Assembly: GCA_964434955.1 (NCBI GenBank)
Contig: CAYSXI010000062.1
Span: 1-26,452, forward strand
Source of the DNA: JANQLU01 sp964434955
GTDB taxonomy: Bacteria; Planctomycetota; Planctomycetia; Pirellulales; Pirellulaceae
Reading direction: 5' to 3'
DNA: 26,452 nucleotides
This document shows, in pieces, positions 1 through 8,456 of this stretch; position 1 is the first letter of the stretch; every line of letters begins with the position of its first letter. Under the pieces are notes generated by a model. That model was not told the DNA's origin. It worked only from the letters and a program-made list of their open reading frames with translations, and made no database searches. Both the position numbers and the translations under genes were made by a program.

Positions 1-1004
1 ACGAGATCGAGCTTCCCATCGAGATCCAAGTCGCCAATTGCAACTGCTTTCCCCTCACGAATTCCATCCGGATTGGGAAATCGACGAATCGAATCCAGCT
101 CGGGGCCGATGCCCGAACGGTGCTCGACGTGGCCATCGCGAGTTGCAATCGCCATCACCGATTTACCCTGTTCGGTCAAAATAACATCCAGAAACATGAA
201 CTCGCGAGGATTTTTGAAAACGGGGCGTATCGCAAATTTGCGCGCTGGCTCGACGAGTCGTTTGTCGGGATGAGGACGCTGAGCGGGCTGAACGTGATAG
301 ACGTTGCGGTTCTTTCCCTTTCGATCGGAATAGACGAAACCGGGGACGCGGCCCGGCAATTCGTGTATGGACATGATCCATCCGGCATCGGAAATCTTTT
401 CGTACTTCCAGGTTTTGACGCGGCGCGGCGTTTCTCCAATGATTAACCTTCCGATTTGCCCGGCGGGGTTCTTGGAACCGACAATCAATTCGAGTTTTCC
501 GTCTCGATCAAAATCCGTCGGCAAGCAAAACATCCATCGTGTCAGTGAATCACAAACGGGGATCGATTGCGTTTTCCACTTGTTCGCATCGAGGTATTCC
601 TTCGAACTGGGTGCCCAGTGGACGTAGACCTTCTTTGTCTTACCTTCGCAGCAGGAAATCACGTCGACATTGCCGTCGTTATCAATGTCAGCGAATACGG
701 CATCCTCCGGCTGTCGGACCTTACCGACCGTAACCTTCGGCCAAGGTTCACGGGATTTTTCGTTGCCCGGATTCAGGTAAACCCGGACCTCGCCGCCCTC
801 TTCCCATCCCGTGCAAATATCAGCGAGCCCATCTCCGTTGACATCGGCGAGACGCACCCCGTCGGCTCCCCGCGAGCTATTATCAACAACATGCATCTTC
901 CAGCGATCATCGGCATCTTGCCCGCAAGCCCCGACAAGCCAACTGAGAGCGACGAGTTGAACCATCGGCAGTATAAAAATCGAATGGCGAAATATTTGCT
1001 TCAT
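1..1004 (-). CDS. Secreted FG-GAP/VCBS repeat protein, 3' part outside window
   Basis: Reading the minus strand from the ATG at 1004 gives an open frame of 334 codons with no stop before the window edge, so the C-terminus is missing. The N-terminus is a signal sequence with a hydrophobic core and a possible lipobox, LVGAC, followed by GQDADD. At least four acidic calcium-loop motifs of the FG-GAP/VCBS type recur: DVNGDGLAD, DIDNDGNVD, DFDRDGKLE and DLDLDGKLD. They lie in blocks that read like beta-propeller blades, with intervening segments such as VRVYLNP. Family members are exported, calcium-binding propellers that are abundant in planctomycetes; the substrate or partner here is unknown. 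It is divergent from the acylase gene, separated by about 220 bases. The family call is solid. Lipoprotein versus ordinary secreted protein is undecided. Confidence 0.85.
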   Translation of the reverse strand, partial: MKQIFRHSIFILPMVQLVALSWLVGACGQDADDRWKMHVVDNSSRGADGVRLADVNGDGLADICTGWEEGGEVRVYLNPGNEKSREPWPKVTVGKVRQPEDAVFADIDNDGNVDVISCCEGKTKKVYVHWAPSSKEYLDANKWKTQSIPVCDSLTRWMFCLPTDFDRDGKLELIVGSKNPAGQIGRLIIGETPRRVKTWKYEKISDAGWIMSIHELPGRVPGFVYSDRKGKNRNVYHVQPAQRPHPDKRLVEPARKFAIRPVFKNPREFMFLDVILTEQGKSVMAIATRDGHVEHRSGIGPELDSIRRFPNPDGIREGKAVAIGDLDLDGKLDL

Positions 1005-1227
1005 TGAAAAACTCAAACCAAAGTAACCGGGTATCACCATGGTACTTGTTACGATTGGCAAGCTGAAACCAAATCACAGCTTCGTTGGAAGGGACTTTGT
1101 TTTTTGGTTGTAAAAATGGCCATCACCAGCAGGCCCATTTTTGGCCGCAAGATGGATTCCGGCCCAGGAAGTTGCCATAATTGGTGCCCTTCGTTGTCCC
1201 AGTCAGTTGAATGGATCGGAAAACTCG
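1005..1227. other. Divergent intergenic region
   Basis: This gap separates the FG-GAP protein (-) from the acylase (+) and must carry both promoters. I see an ACCATGGT palindrome near 1038-1045 and A/T-rich stretches near 1098-1115, but no convincing -35/-10 pair. The reading frame of the acylase extends upstream to 1141, but that extension lacks signal-peptide character. Confidence 0.4.
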
Positions 1228-3447
1228 ATGCTCAAACGCGCGTACTTCGGCCTCCTGTTTTGTTGTATCTCGCTCGGTTTTGATGCCGGCCTTCTCTATG
1301 GCCAGGATCCAACCGCAGAGGAAAAAACGCGTTGGCAAGCGATGGCGGAATCGGTCACCATTCACCGCGATGCCTTTGGAGTGCCTCACGTTCACGGAGA
1401 GACCAACGCAAGCGTGGTGTTTGGTTATAACTTTGCCCGCGCGGAGGATGAGTTTGAAAGAATGGAAACGGCGGCCTTGCTGGGACTCGGACGCGCTTCG
1501 GAAAAACTCGGGATCGCAGCTTTTACAACCGATCGATCGGTCTTGCTTTTCAACATCCCCGAACTCGGTAAACGGGAATACGAGCAATCTCCCGAATCGT
1601 TCAAGAAGATTCTGATCGCTTATGCCGACGCGATGAATTACTACATGTTCAAGAACCCCGAGCGTCACGAATACGTGATCAAAAGGTACGAGCCGTGGTT
1701 TCCGCTCGCAGCGCAAAGATTAATGAACGTCGGGATGCTTTCTCTTTCGCCGGAACAGGCTCAACTCGTTTCCATCATGAGCCAGCCGTTGAAAAAAGAG
1801 AGTAATCCATCCAAAGATGGCAAGACAAATGGCGATCTGTCGTTGGTCGCGGAAAGTCCGTTTACCAGTTTGATTCGCAACAAGATCGACGGCTCGAACA
1901 TGTGGGCGATCTCCCCGCAAAAATCGTCGACGGGAAATGCCATGTTGTTTATCAACCCGCACATTCCTTTGCATGAGGTCTACGAAGCCCATTTGCATAG
2001 CGAGGAAGGTTATCACCTTTCCGGAGGTTCCGCATACGGTTCCTACCCGGTTCCAATCATGGGACATAACGAAAAACTGGGCTGGAGTTTAACCGTCAAC
2101 TATGCGGACATCATTGATGTCTATCGCGAAACCTTTGACCATCCCGAAGACCCGCTGATGTATCGTTTTGGTGATCGATGGAAAAAGGCAACCAAACGTT
2201 CGGTGAAAGTCAAAGTAAAAACCGGTGACAGGCTCGTTGATCGCGAGGTCGAGATTGTTGAAACTCACAATGGTCCCGTATTTGTCGATCGCGGTAAGCA
2301 GAAATACGTCATTCGGGTTCCACAACTGGATAAAGGGGGGCTCGCCAACCAGTTTTATCAAATGGGACTCGCCAAAAACTTTCAAGAATTCAAGCGTGCC
2401 GTTGCCGAGTTGGCGCTTGTCTTTCACAACATCATGTACGCCGATGTCGAGGGAAACATCTGGTACGTCTACAACGCCGCGATTCCAAAGCGAAATGAAA
2501 AGTTTGACTGGTCCAGGATTCAAGATGGTTCCGATCCGGAAACTCGGTGGCAAGGTATCCATCCGATCGACGACCTTCCTCAGTTGTTCAATCCCAAATG
2601 CGGATGGATGCAAAATTGCAACTCGTCACCATTCACGGCAAGCGGAAAGAACGACAATTTAAGTCCGGAAAACTATCCCAACTACATCGGGCGCCGCGAT
2701 AAAGATGATCCGCGCGTTGCCATCTCAAAGTCCATCTTGAGCCGCAAAAAGAAGTTTGATTTTGAGTCTTGGAGTTCAGCAGCGTGGGATCGCCGGGTTA
2801 TGATTGCTGACCAGTGGATTCCCGTGATGGTAAAGAAGCATGCCAGGTTGAAAGAAACCGATAGAGAGCTTTTCGATTCCTTGGCGCCTTTGATTGCGGA
2901 GCTAAATGCATGGGATAAACAATGCGACGCCAATTCGGTTGGTGCCGCGCTTTTCATGCTTTGGTATCAGAAGATGCAACTGAGAATCCAGAAAAAGGAT
3001 GCGCAGGACCAGGCCATCAAACAGCTTGCGAGAACGAAAAAGGAACTGGAGAAAAATTTTGAAACCTGGAAGGTGACCTATGGCGACGTGTTTCGACACC
3101 AACGACCCGACGACAACGGCAACTATCCGGGGGATAAAGGCAAGAGCATTCCCATGAACGGGGGTGATCCGCGGGTCGGAATGGTGTTTTGCTATTTGTC
3201 CCGGCGGCCTCCCGGTTCGAAAAGATATTACGGGTATCACGGCCATTCCTATGTGAGCGTCGTCGAATTTGGCAAAAACAGGATTCGGGCTCGATCGCTG
3301 GTGCCTTTTGGAGCATCCCGGAATCCTGATTCGAAGCACTATTTTGACCAGGCGAAGCTCTACGCAAAGGGCGAATTCAAGCCAGCATGGTTTACAAAAA
3401 AAGAAGTCATGGATAATAAGTCGCGTTCCTATCGACCCGGCGACTGA
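1228..3447 (+). CDS. Penicillin acylase family N-terminal nucleophile hydrolase
   Basis: The 739-residue product belongs to the penicillin/aculeacin/acyl-homoserine-lactone acylase family (Ntn hydrolases that cleave amides after autoproteolysis). I start it at 1228 because that Met begins a signal peptide (MLKRAYFGLLFCCISLG, ending LLYGQD); the 29 upstream codons look non-coding. The alpha chain shows DAFGVPHVHG and GYNFARAEDEFERME. The expected autocleavage site is GSNMWAI, with Ser at about residue 223 becoming the beta-chain nucleophile. Downstream are HNGPVFVDRG, YADVEGNIWYVYNAAIP and NCNSSPF, all in family order. Length is normal for the alpha-spacer-beta precursor. The acyl substrate cannot be told from sequence; quorum-signal or lipopeptide acylation are only possibilities. 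A 22-base gap to the next gene suggests co-transcription. Confidence 0.9.
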   Translation: MLKRAYFGLLFCCISLGFDAGLLYGQDPTAEEKTRWQAMAESVTIHRDAFGVPHVHGETNASVVFGYNFARAEDEFERMETAALLGLGRASEKLGIAAFTTDRSVLLFNIPELGKREYEQSPESFKKILIAYADAMNYYMFKNPERHEYVIKRYEPWFPLAAQRLMNVGMLSLSPEQAQLVSIMSQPLKKESNPSKDGKTNGDLSLVAESPFTSLIRNKIDGSNMWAISPQKSSTGNAMLFINPHIPLHEVYEAHLHSEEGYHLSGGSAYGSYPVPIMGHNEKLGWSLTVNYADIIDVYRETFDHPEDPLMYRFGDRWKKATKRSVKVKVKTGDRLVDREVEIVETHNGPVFVDRGKQKYVIRVPQLDKGGLANQFYQMGLAKNFQEFKRAVAELALVFHNIMYADVEGNIWYVYNAAIPKRNEKFDWSRIQDGSDPETRWQGIHPIDDLPQLFNPKCGWMQNCNSSPFTASGKNDNLSPENYPNYIGRRDKDDPRVAISKSILSRKKKFDFESWSSAAWDRRVMIADQWIPVMVKKHARLKETDRELFDSLAPLIAELNAWDKQCDANSVGAALFMLWYQKMQLRIQKKDAQDQAIKQLARTKKELEKNFETWKVTYGDVFRHQRPDDNGNYPGDKGKSIPMNGGDPRVGMVFCYLSRRPPGSKRYYGYHGHSYVSVVEFGKNRIRARSLVPFGASRNPDSKHYFDQAKLYAKGEFKPAWFTKKEVMDNKSRSYRPGD

Positions 3448-3469
3448 CGAAACACAAGAGAGAATCGAT

Positions 3470-4180
3470 ATGCCTACCGTCAATCAAATCATGACCGAGC
3501 TGAAGAAAAAAGGCACCGCGCAAACTCGTAAGACGTTTGAGCGTCACGGCGCACCGGAAAATTTTTTTGGTGTCAAAGTCGGGGATCTCAAAGTCATTGC
3601 CAAAAAAATCAAGGGCGATCACGAACTGGCTTGCCAACTGTACGAGACGGGGAATTCCGACGCAATGTATCTGGCCGGAATCGTCGCCGATGGAACACAA
3701 ATGACAAAAAAACAACTGGATGCATGGGCGAAGGACGCGCCCTGGCACATGATTAGTGAGTACACCGTACCCGGCGTTGCGACCGAAAGTCCGCATTGCC
3801 GGGACATGGCATTAAAGTGGATCAAGTCAAAAAAACCTCACATCGCCTCTGCCGGGTGGAATACCTATTCGGGCTACGTGACGACACGCGACGATTCGGA
3901 ACTGGATCTCAATGAAATCAAAGACCTGCTAAAGAAAGTCGAAACGGATATCGATGGTGCGGACGCGCGAGTACGTTACACGATGAATGGATTTGTGATC
4001 GCAGTTGGAGGCTACGTCAAACCCCTCTTGAAACAAGCAAAGGCGACCGCGAAACGACTGGGAAAAGTCGAAGTCGATATGGGCGATACGGCTTGTAAAG
4101 TCCCGCTCGCGACGGACTACATCGAGAAGATCGAAAAAAGCGGTCGCCAAGGGAAGAAACGAAAAACGATCAAATGTTGA
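3470..4180 (+). CDS. DNA alkylation repair protein, AlkD-like HEAT-repeat family
   Basis: The 236-residue protein matches the AlkC/AlkD-type alkylation repair fold, a HEAT-like helical glycosylase that removes bulky or cationic alkylated bases. Visible family features are the N-terminal FFGVKVGDLKVIAKKIKGDHELA, the HEAT-like helix containing DAMYLAGIVAD, and DAPWHMISEYTVP with its Trp. The C-terminus is basic (GRQGKKRKTIK), consistent with DNA binding. I start at 3470, preceded by an AAGAGAGA purine run about 6 bases upstream; a longer frame beginning at 3269 overlaps the acylase and is not supported. It follows the acylase by 22 bases with no functional link that I can see. Many members of this domain family have no demonstrated glycosylase activity, so the enzymatic role is inferred. 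Confidence 0.85.
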   Translation: MPTVNQIMTELKKKGTAQTRKTFERHGAPENFFGVKVGDLKVIAKKIKGDHELACQLYETGNSDAMYLAGIVADGTQMTKKQLDAWAKDAPWHMISEYTVPGVATESPHCRDMALKWIKSKKPHIASAGWNTYSGYVTTRDDSELDLNEIKDLLKKVETDIDGADARVRYTMNGFVIAVGGYVKPLLKQAKATAKRLGKVEVDMGDTACKVPLATDYIEKIEKSGRQGKKRKTIKC

Positions 4181-4193
4181 GCGTCAAATAAAA

Positions 4194-4222
4194 AAGCGGT
4201 CGCACGATAAAGGCGACCGCTT
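4194..4222. terminator. Shared hairpin terminator between convergent genes
   Basis: A perfect 10-bp stem (AAGCGGTCGC / GCGACCGCTT) encloses a 9-nt loop. On the minus strand it is followed by a T-run (TTTTTTATTT), so it should terminate the CHRD gene ending at 4246 well. On the plus strand the tail after the stem is only TCAAAATTT, so it would be weaker for the alkylation-repair gene. Confidence 0.8.
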
Positions 4223-4245
4223 CAAAATTTGATTTAACGATGGCT

Positions 4246-4818
4246 TCAACGTCGGTTTCGACGTCGAAGTAATCCAGCGCCAACCACGATTGCCAAAACG
4301 GCAGCGCTGGATGGCTCTGGAATGGCTTGAACAAAGTTGCCGCGAATTTCTCCGCCAGGATTGGCCGCGGTGTGGGCGTTTACATAAAGCAAGCCATCCA
4401 ACAAGTTTTGTTCTTGAGCTTCCGGGATCGCAACGGAGGCATTCGAATAGCCACCGTTCACGCTATCTCCATTCAGACCACCAAGATTTCCAAGGTTGAC
4501 GATGACGCCCGCGTTGGTGTTGAAGTCAGCAGGTCCGTGAATGTGAATGGCCGTCACATCACCGGTTAGGTCGTTAAAACCATTTCCTGAACCCCAACCA
4601 ATGTCGATTGCCATGATGTTGGTATCGGTATCGTAAGTGATTCCCGCGATGACACCCCCGGAACCGTTGCCCGTTGCAGCGGGATTCTCGTTACCCGTCA
4701 GCAGGCCAAACCCCGCTTTGCCCTGGAACACGAAATTAAAGGTATCCCCTTTCGCCGTTGCGACAAATCCGATCATCAACAGCGTGGTGAAAAACACACT
4801 GCAAGTTCGAAGCACCAT
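4246..4818 (-). CDS. CHRD-domain exported protein with PEP-CTERM anchor
   Basis: The 190-residue product begins with a signal peptide (MVLRTCSVFFTTLLMIGF..ATAKGDT). The body has CHRD-type features: VTAIHIHGPADFNTNAG, then GLLYVNAHTAANPGGEIRGNF, the usual end of the domain. The C-terminus is a textbook PEP-CTERM signal: PEPSSA, a hydrophobic helix (AVLAIVVGAGLL) and a basic tail RRRNRR. PEP-CTERM proteins are exported and processed by exosortase; CHRD domains are found in extracellular proteins of poorly known function. I start at 4818, preceded by GGGGG on the minus strand. A frame extending to 5106 would bury the signal peptide and run through the promoter region. It ends in the shared terminator at 4194-4222. 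Confidence 0.88.
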   Translation of the reverse strand: MVLRTCSVFFTTLLMIGFVATAKGDTFNFVFQGKAGFGLLTGNENPAATGNGSGGVIAGITYDTDTNIMAIDIGWGSGNGFNDLTGDVTAIHIHGPADFNTNAGVIVNLGNLGGLNGDSVNGGYSNASVAIPEAQEQNLLDGLLYVNAHTAANPGGEIRGNFVQAIPEPSSAAVLAIVVGAGLLRRRNRR

Positions 4819-5104
4819 GATGCACCCCCAATTCAAAGAAAAATAACAATATGAAACATCCAACAATTGGGCACGAATGACACACAAATTGCAATTGGTG
4901 GTGTACCAAACAAAGCGAAAAAGCCCGATCCTGGCAGGATTTCCCGAAGGGATTGTGATTTGGACCACGGTCTTGTAGTTGAAGCAGGCTGCGGGAGAAG
5001 AATTCACCCGATTTTCGGCTTGTCGTGATTGATCAAACACTGTAACTCTGCCCCCATTGCCGAAGAAATCAAAGTTACGGTAATCATCAAAGACGGTCGA
5101 ACTC
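4819..5104. promoter_or_regulatory. Divergent promoter region between CHRD protein and lipoprotein
   Basis: This 286-base gap lies between outward-reading genes. It holds an AATTGCAATT palindrome near 4886-4895 and an odd dyad ATCCTG-G-CAGGAT near 4929-4941, either of which could be a protein-binding site. No clear -35/-10 pair was recognised. Confidence 0.35.
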
Positions 5105-5425
5105 ATGCTTCATTCAAAGATTCGAATTGCAATCATTGCGGGATTGCTTGGCGGTGCATTGGCTATTTCCACGGGATGCCAATCTACCAACGGCTGGTCT
5201 ACCAACGGCCTGTTTCCGAAATTGAACGGATCCCGTGACCCGGTTCTCGGTTCGCAGGATCGGGGTATGCCTTCGGCCGGTTCGCAAATGCCGGAAGAGT
5301 ACGCCAGCATTCAAAGGACTTCGGCGACGGAACCGGCCCAAAGGCCGCGCGGACTTGGTAGCAACTTTGCGACTTGGACGTCACCGAAATTTGGTGGTTC
5401 CAACGATCGATGCACCTCTGGCTGA
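5105..5425 (+). CDS. Small hypothetical lipoprotein
   Basis: The 106-residue protein has a lipoprotein signal: basic start (MLHSKIRI), hydrophobic core (AIIAGLLGGALAI) and lipobox STGC with the lipidated Cys at residue 25. After it the chain is Ser/Gly/Pro/Asn-rich, low in hydrophobics and probably disordered, with a small internal repeat (STNGWSTNG) encoded by a 12-nt direct repeat at 5183 and 5198. I recognise no family. It is probably anchored in a membrane facing the periplasm. The Shine-Dalgarno is weak. A short dyad at 5437-5455 follows it. Confidence 0.7.
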   Translation: MLHSKIRIAIIAGLLGGALAISTGCQSTNGWSTNGLFPKLNGSRDPVLGSQDRGMPSAGSQMPEEYASIQRTSATEPAQRPRGLGSNFATWTSPKFGGSNDRCTSG

Positions 5426-5436
5426 CATTAGTTATT

Positions 5437-5455
5437 ATTGCATCGTGAATGCAAT
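5437..5455. terminator. Weak hairpin between convergent genes
   Basis: ATTGCAT and ATGCAAT pair over 7 bp around a 5-nt loop and reach the DinB stop codon. There is no T-run on either strand, so it is at best a poor terminator for the lipoprotein and DinB genes. Confidence 0.3.
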
Positions 5456-5973
5456 CAGCTACCAGCCAATCGCTTACGAGCGATGACCAAATGATAGGCA
5501 ACATGCCCGTGCATGATGTAGGCCAACGCGCGAACCGAGATCGGATTGCCGTCGGCCGTTCCAACATGATCGAATGCCTCATTGGAGAGCCGCTTAAAGA
5601 AAGCCAGATTACCTCGCCGCAGATGTTGCAGCTCGGCAACCAAGTCCCCCAGTTGGCAACCGGAAAAATCCAGGCCGTCGACGTACTGGTTCTGTTCCAT
5701 TCCCGGTAACGCCTGCAAGTCACCGCAGCCGAATCGGTGGGCCCGGCAGCCGAAAATCTTCTCGGCGTCGATCAAGTGGCCCAACAACTGCTTGAGCGTC
5801 CAGGTGTATGGGGCGTGCAGCGTCTCAGCAACGTCGTTCGATACCCCGTCAAAAACTTCATTCAGCTCATCAACTTGAGCCGCCATCAATTCAAATAAGT
5901 CGCCCTCAGGGACATGTTGGATGTATCCGTCGTAGTAGGCGTTGTACTCTTCGGCGGCGGGTCGATTAAGCAT
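5455..5973 (-). CDS. DinB-family (DinB_2) metal-binding protein
   Basis: The 172-residue protein has the DinB/YfiT four-helix-bundle pattern. A first helix pair ends in TLKQLLGHLIDAEKIFGCRAHR, with the metal-ligand His in GHLID. A final helix reads HGHVAYHLVIARKRL, giving the second and third His in the usual H-x3-H arrangement. Members bind divalent metal, often nickel or zinc. Some are thiol-dependent transferases and many are uncharacterised, so no reaction is assigned. I start at 5973 (MLNRPAAEEYNAYYDGYI), where family-like sequence begins; the 30 codons upstream to 6063 look like untranslated leader. It is convergent with the small lipoprotein. Confidence 0.82.
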   Translation of the reverse strand: MLNRPAAEEYNAYYDGYIQHVPEGDLFELMAAQVDELNEVFDGVSNDVAETLHAPYTWTLKQLLGHLIDAEKIFGCRAHRFGCGDLQALPGMEQNQYVDGLDFSGCQLGDLVAELQHLRRGNLAFFKRLSNEAFDHVGTADGNPISVRALAYIMHGHVAYHLVIARKRLAGS

Positions 5974-6278
5974 GATCGATTGGTGGTTGGTTGGGTGCAA
6001 AAATGGGTCGGGAAACACAAAGGCCGCAAGGCTGCAAATCCGGGAAGTGAAGTATTGTAGCAAAAGGGGGTGGGTGAACGAGGGCTAGGCAAGCCGCAAA
6101 GCGAAGTTGAAAGATCCCTTTGGCTGTCAAAGGGACGCGAACGTAACGACGCTCACGAAAGTCTCAATCGGGTGTCGAGCGAACAACTTAATGGCGATTG
6201 TTTCATGTCCCCAACTGTCCCCATCGATCGGTGGCGAATCGCGTTACAATCGCCCTCGTAAAATTGCGGGGGCAAGAC

Positions 6279-6998
6279 ATGACGAATCTTTCGAACTTGA
6301 ATTCGATCAAAATCGCGGAGTCGCCTGAGCAGGATCGACCACGTGAGCGTTTGCAGCGCGTGGGTGCTCGGCAGCTGAAGACATCGGAGCTTTTGGCCAT
6401 CCTGATTCGCTCCGGGCGCCAGGGAGAATCGGCTTTGCAGGCCGGCGAAAAAATTGCCGCTCGATTCTCGGAGCAATTGGAAAACCTGCCCAATGCTGGA
6501 GCGGGAGAACTCAAGGAAGTCAGTAACGCGGTCGCAAAAACTGCTTTTTGCCAGATCATGGCCGGGATCGAACTGGGGCGGCGGGTGGCAGCGGCCAAGA
6601 CAGAAACGCGGGCAATATCACGGGTGACAAGCAGCGAAGACGCGCGAATGTTTTGCGAAGAAAAGTTCTTGCGCCTGGTCGAGGACGAGTCGCGCGAGGA
6701 GTTTCACATCGTAACGCTCGACACGAAAAACCAGGTCATTCAAACCCACCGAATCTCCGTCGGGACTTTGGACGCGAGCCTGGTTCATCCACGCGAAGTG
6801 TTTCGTCCGGCGATCAAGGATTCTGCTGCTTCCGTGATCCTTGTCCACAATCACCCATCCGGGGATCCGACGCCAAGTAACGAGGACCGCGCCGTGACGC
6901 GTCGCTTGGAAGAAGCAGGTGAGATGATCGGAATCGACGTTCTCGACCACATCATCCTGGGTTCATTTTGTTCGGTCAGTTTGCGCGAGCATGAATAA
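6279..6998 (+). CDS. radC: RadC/UPF0758 JAMM-domain protein
   Basis: The 239-residue protein has the two-part RadC layout. The N-terminus is a helix-hairpin-helix-like region (RPRERLQRVGARQLKTSELLAILIRSG). The C-terminus is a JAMM/MPN+ metalloprotease-like domain with EFHIVTLDTKNQVI, HPREVFRPAI and the metal motif HNHPSGDPTPSNED (His190, His192, Asp203). The end is typical: RRLEEAGEMIGIDVLDHIILG. Its cellular role is unsettled; the name comes from an early link to recombination repair that was later withdrawn. The ATG at 6279 is preceded by a G-run (GCGGGGG) at good spacing. Its stop touches the shared terminator at 7002-7027. Confidence 0.92.
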   Translation: MTNLSNLNSIKIAESPEQDRPRERLQRVGARQLKTSELLAILIRSGRQGESALQAGEKIAARFSEQLENLPNAGAGELKEVSNAVAKTAFCQIMAGIELGRRVAAAKTETRAISRVTSSEDARMFCEEKFLRLVEDESREEFHIVTLDTKNQVIQTHRISVGTLDASLVHPREVFRPAIKDSAASVILVHNHPSGDPTPSNEDRAVTRRLEEAGEMIGIDVLDHIILGSFCSVSLREHE

Positions 6999-7001
6999 AA
7001 A

Positions 7002-7027
7002 ACGGCCGCCTGTTGCCAGGCGGCCGT
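7002..7027. terminator. Shared strong hairpin terminator
   Basis: A perfect 11-bp G/C-rich stem (ACGGCCGCCTG / CAGGCGGCCGT) closes a 4-nt loop. Read on the minus strand it is followed by TTTTTATT, so it terminates the thioredoxin gene ending at 7052. The plus-strand tail (CGCTGATATTT) is poor, so RadC termination would be weaker. Confidence 0.85.
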
Positions 7028-7051
7028 CGCTGATATTTGACCGAGGTCAAA

Positions 7052-8104
7052 TTACTTCTTCATGATTTCCTGGACGATTGCTTCCAGAACTTCGTAGTCC
7101 TTGTAACCAACCGCTTTGTAGCGAACTTTGCCTTCGCCATCGATAAACAAGGTCGTTGGGTAACCGGGAACCCCGATCATCTCGTTGGTTTCCTTGTCAC
7201 CGATGACCGAATCGTAGTTGACCTTCTTTTCTTTCATGAATTCATTGACGGCTTCGACCGCTTCCTCTTCATCTTCCGTGCGCTCGTAAGCGATTCCGAT
7301 GATTTCCAAACCCTTGGAACCATACTTCTCCTTGAGCTTGATGAAGTGAGGGATCTCGGCGATGCAGGGCGGGCACCAGGTTCCCCAGACATCGACGATC
7401 AGAAACTTGCCTTTAAAGTCGGCAAATTTTGTGTTTCCGCCCTTCGTGTTTTTCAAATCGAAGTCGAATTCGAACGACTTAAAAGTCGCCATTTCCGCTT
7501 TGACTTTTTTGATTTGTTTGGCGATAGCTTCGGCGCGTCGTTTCTCGGCGAATGCCTTGCCCTTGGCGAGCACCTCCGCAAATTCTTTTGATTCCGCCAA
7601 GCTTTTGAAATCTTCGTCCGCTTTGGCCATCGCAACGTTATCGAATCCATTTTCAAAGGCGCGAAGAAGCTCCTTCAGGGAAGCCTCTTTTTTGCCGTCA
7701 ATCGCGAGCGAAGCTGCTTTGTTGTAGATGGCGCCGGTAATCAAACGCATGGCCTGCGGCGGCGTTTTGGGATTCTTCATCAGCCCTTCAGCAACTTCAG
7801 CCGCCTGGTAGAAATACGTATTGGCTGCCTTGCGATCGTCTTCGGCTTTGTCGACTCCGGCTCGTTCCAGGATCTGAATCATCGCGAACTGAGGCACCAA
7901 CTCCTCGGGATAAAGCTTGCGGGCTTTTTTGACCGGAACCAAAGCTTCGTCAAACTTGCCGTCGCGAAATAGATCCGTGGCTTCTTCCATCAATTCATTG
8001 AGAGTTGGCTTTTCTTTCTCATCATCTTGGGCACTGGATGTTGAGAGGTTAATCGACGTGAAAAGAAGGAGCAGCAGAGCACCAAATACAAGTTTCCTGG
8101 GCAT
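7052..8104 (-). CDS. Exported TlpA/ResA-type thioredoxin with N-terminal helical repeat region
   Basis: The 350-residue protein starts with a signal peptide (MPRKLVFGALLLLLFTSINLS..SAQDD). Residues of about 25-200 are charged, helical and TPR-like (FRDGKFDEALVPVKKARKLYP; later AYNKAASLAIDGKKEASLKELLRAFENGF). The last 150 residues form a TlpA/AhpC-type thioredoxin fold with FLIVDVWGTWCPPCIAEIPHF, the active-site pair being Cys244 and Cys247, and the cis-proline loop GVPGYPTTLFID. Such proteins reduce or rearrange disulfides outside the cytoplasm. That would be useful in an organism that exports a protein with about 60 cysteines, encoded 7 kb away, though the link is only inference. The start at 8104 has AGGAA upstream; an in-frame start at 8122 is less likely. 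Confidence 0.9.
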   Translation of the reverse strand: MPRKLVFGALLLLLFTSINLSTSSAQDDEKEKPTLNELMEEATDLFRDGKFDEALVPVKKARKLYPEELVPQFAMIQILERAGVDKAEDDRKAANTYFYQAAEVAEGLMKNPKTPPQAMRLITGAIYNKAASLAIDGKKEASLKELLRAFENGFDNVAMAKADEDFKSLAESKEFAEVLAKGKAFAEKRRAEAIAKQIKKVKAEMATFKSFEFDFDLKNTKGGNTKFADFKGKFLIVDVWGTWCPPCIAEIPHFIKLKEKYGSKGLEIIGIAYERTEDEEEAVEAVNEFMKEKKVNYDSVIGDKETNEMIGVPGYPTTLFIDGEGKVRYKAVGYKDYEVLEAIVQEIMKK

Positions 8105-8456
8105 GGTTATTCCTAAGGGCAAAAAGCGGATAAGAGTTCAAGTTGTGATATTGCGAACAAACCCAACGATAACGAGAACCATTGTTGGTTTGAAGGGCAA
8201 ACGATCGATTGAATCTGCCATCGATCTTGCAATTTCAACTCCCACTGAACCCCCATGGATTCAAAAAGTATCGAAACGATTCGGCGGAAGAATCCATTTT
8301 GTTTGCGTCTGGCGAATTCCCGGTTTCAAATCTGAAAAATCGTAATACGGTTGGGGACAAACGTTGAATCATTGGCCTTCCTGGGGCGCCCTATCATTTT
8401 CCGGATTTTGAACTCATAGTGTCAGATTGCCCACACAATCCTAGCCCAGCGTCGTA
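8105..8456. promoter_or_regulatory. Divergent intergenic region with two dyads
   Basis: This 352-base gap separates the thioredoxin (-) from the MATE gene (+). It contains a 9-bp dyad with one bulge (8158-8167 with 8184-8192), which lies in the probable leader of the thioredoxin mRNA. It also has an exact inverted repeat GATCGAT-N10-ATCGATC (8203-8209 and 8220-8226) with the geometry of a dimeric repressor site. No confident -10/-35 pair was seen. No open frame here has signal-peptide, domain or ribosome-site support. Confidence 0.4.

Noticed and set aside
567..1007. 146-codon plus-strand frame
   Set aside because: It is a shadow of the minus-strand FG-GAP gene, whose calcium-loop motifs are unmistakable.
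1141..1227. 29-codon N-terminal extension of the acylase
   Set aside because: The signal peptide begins at 1228; the upstream codons do not look like coding sequence.
4819..5106. Upstream extension of the CHRD protein to 5106
   Set aside because: It would place the clear signal peptide internally and run through the divergent promoter region.
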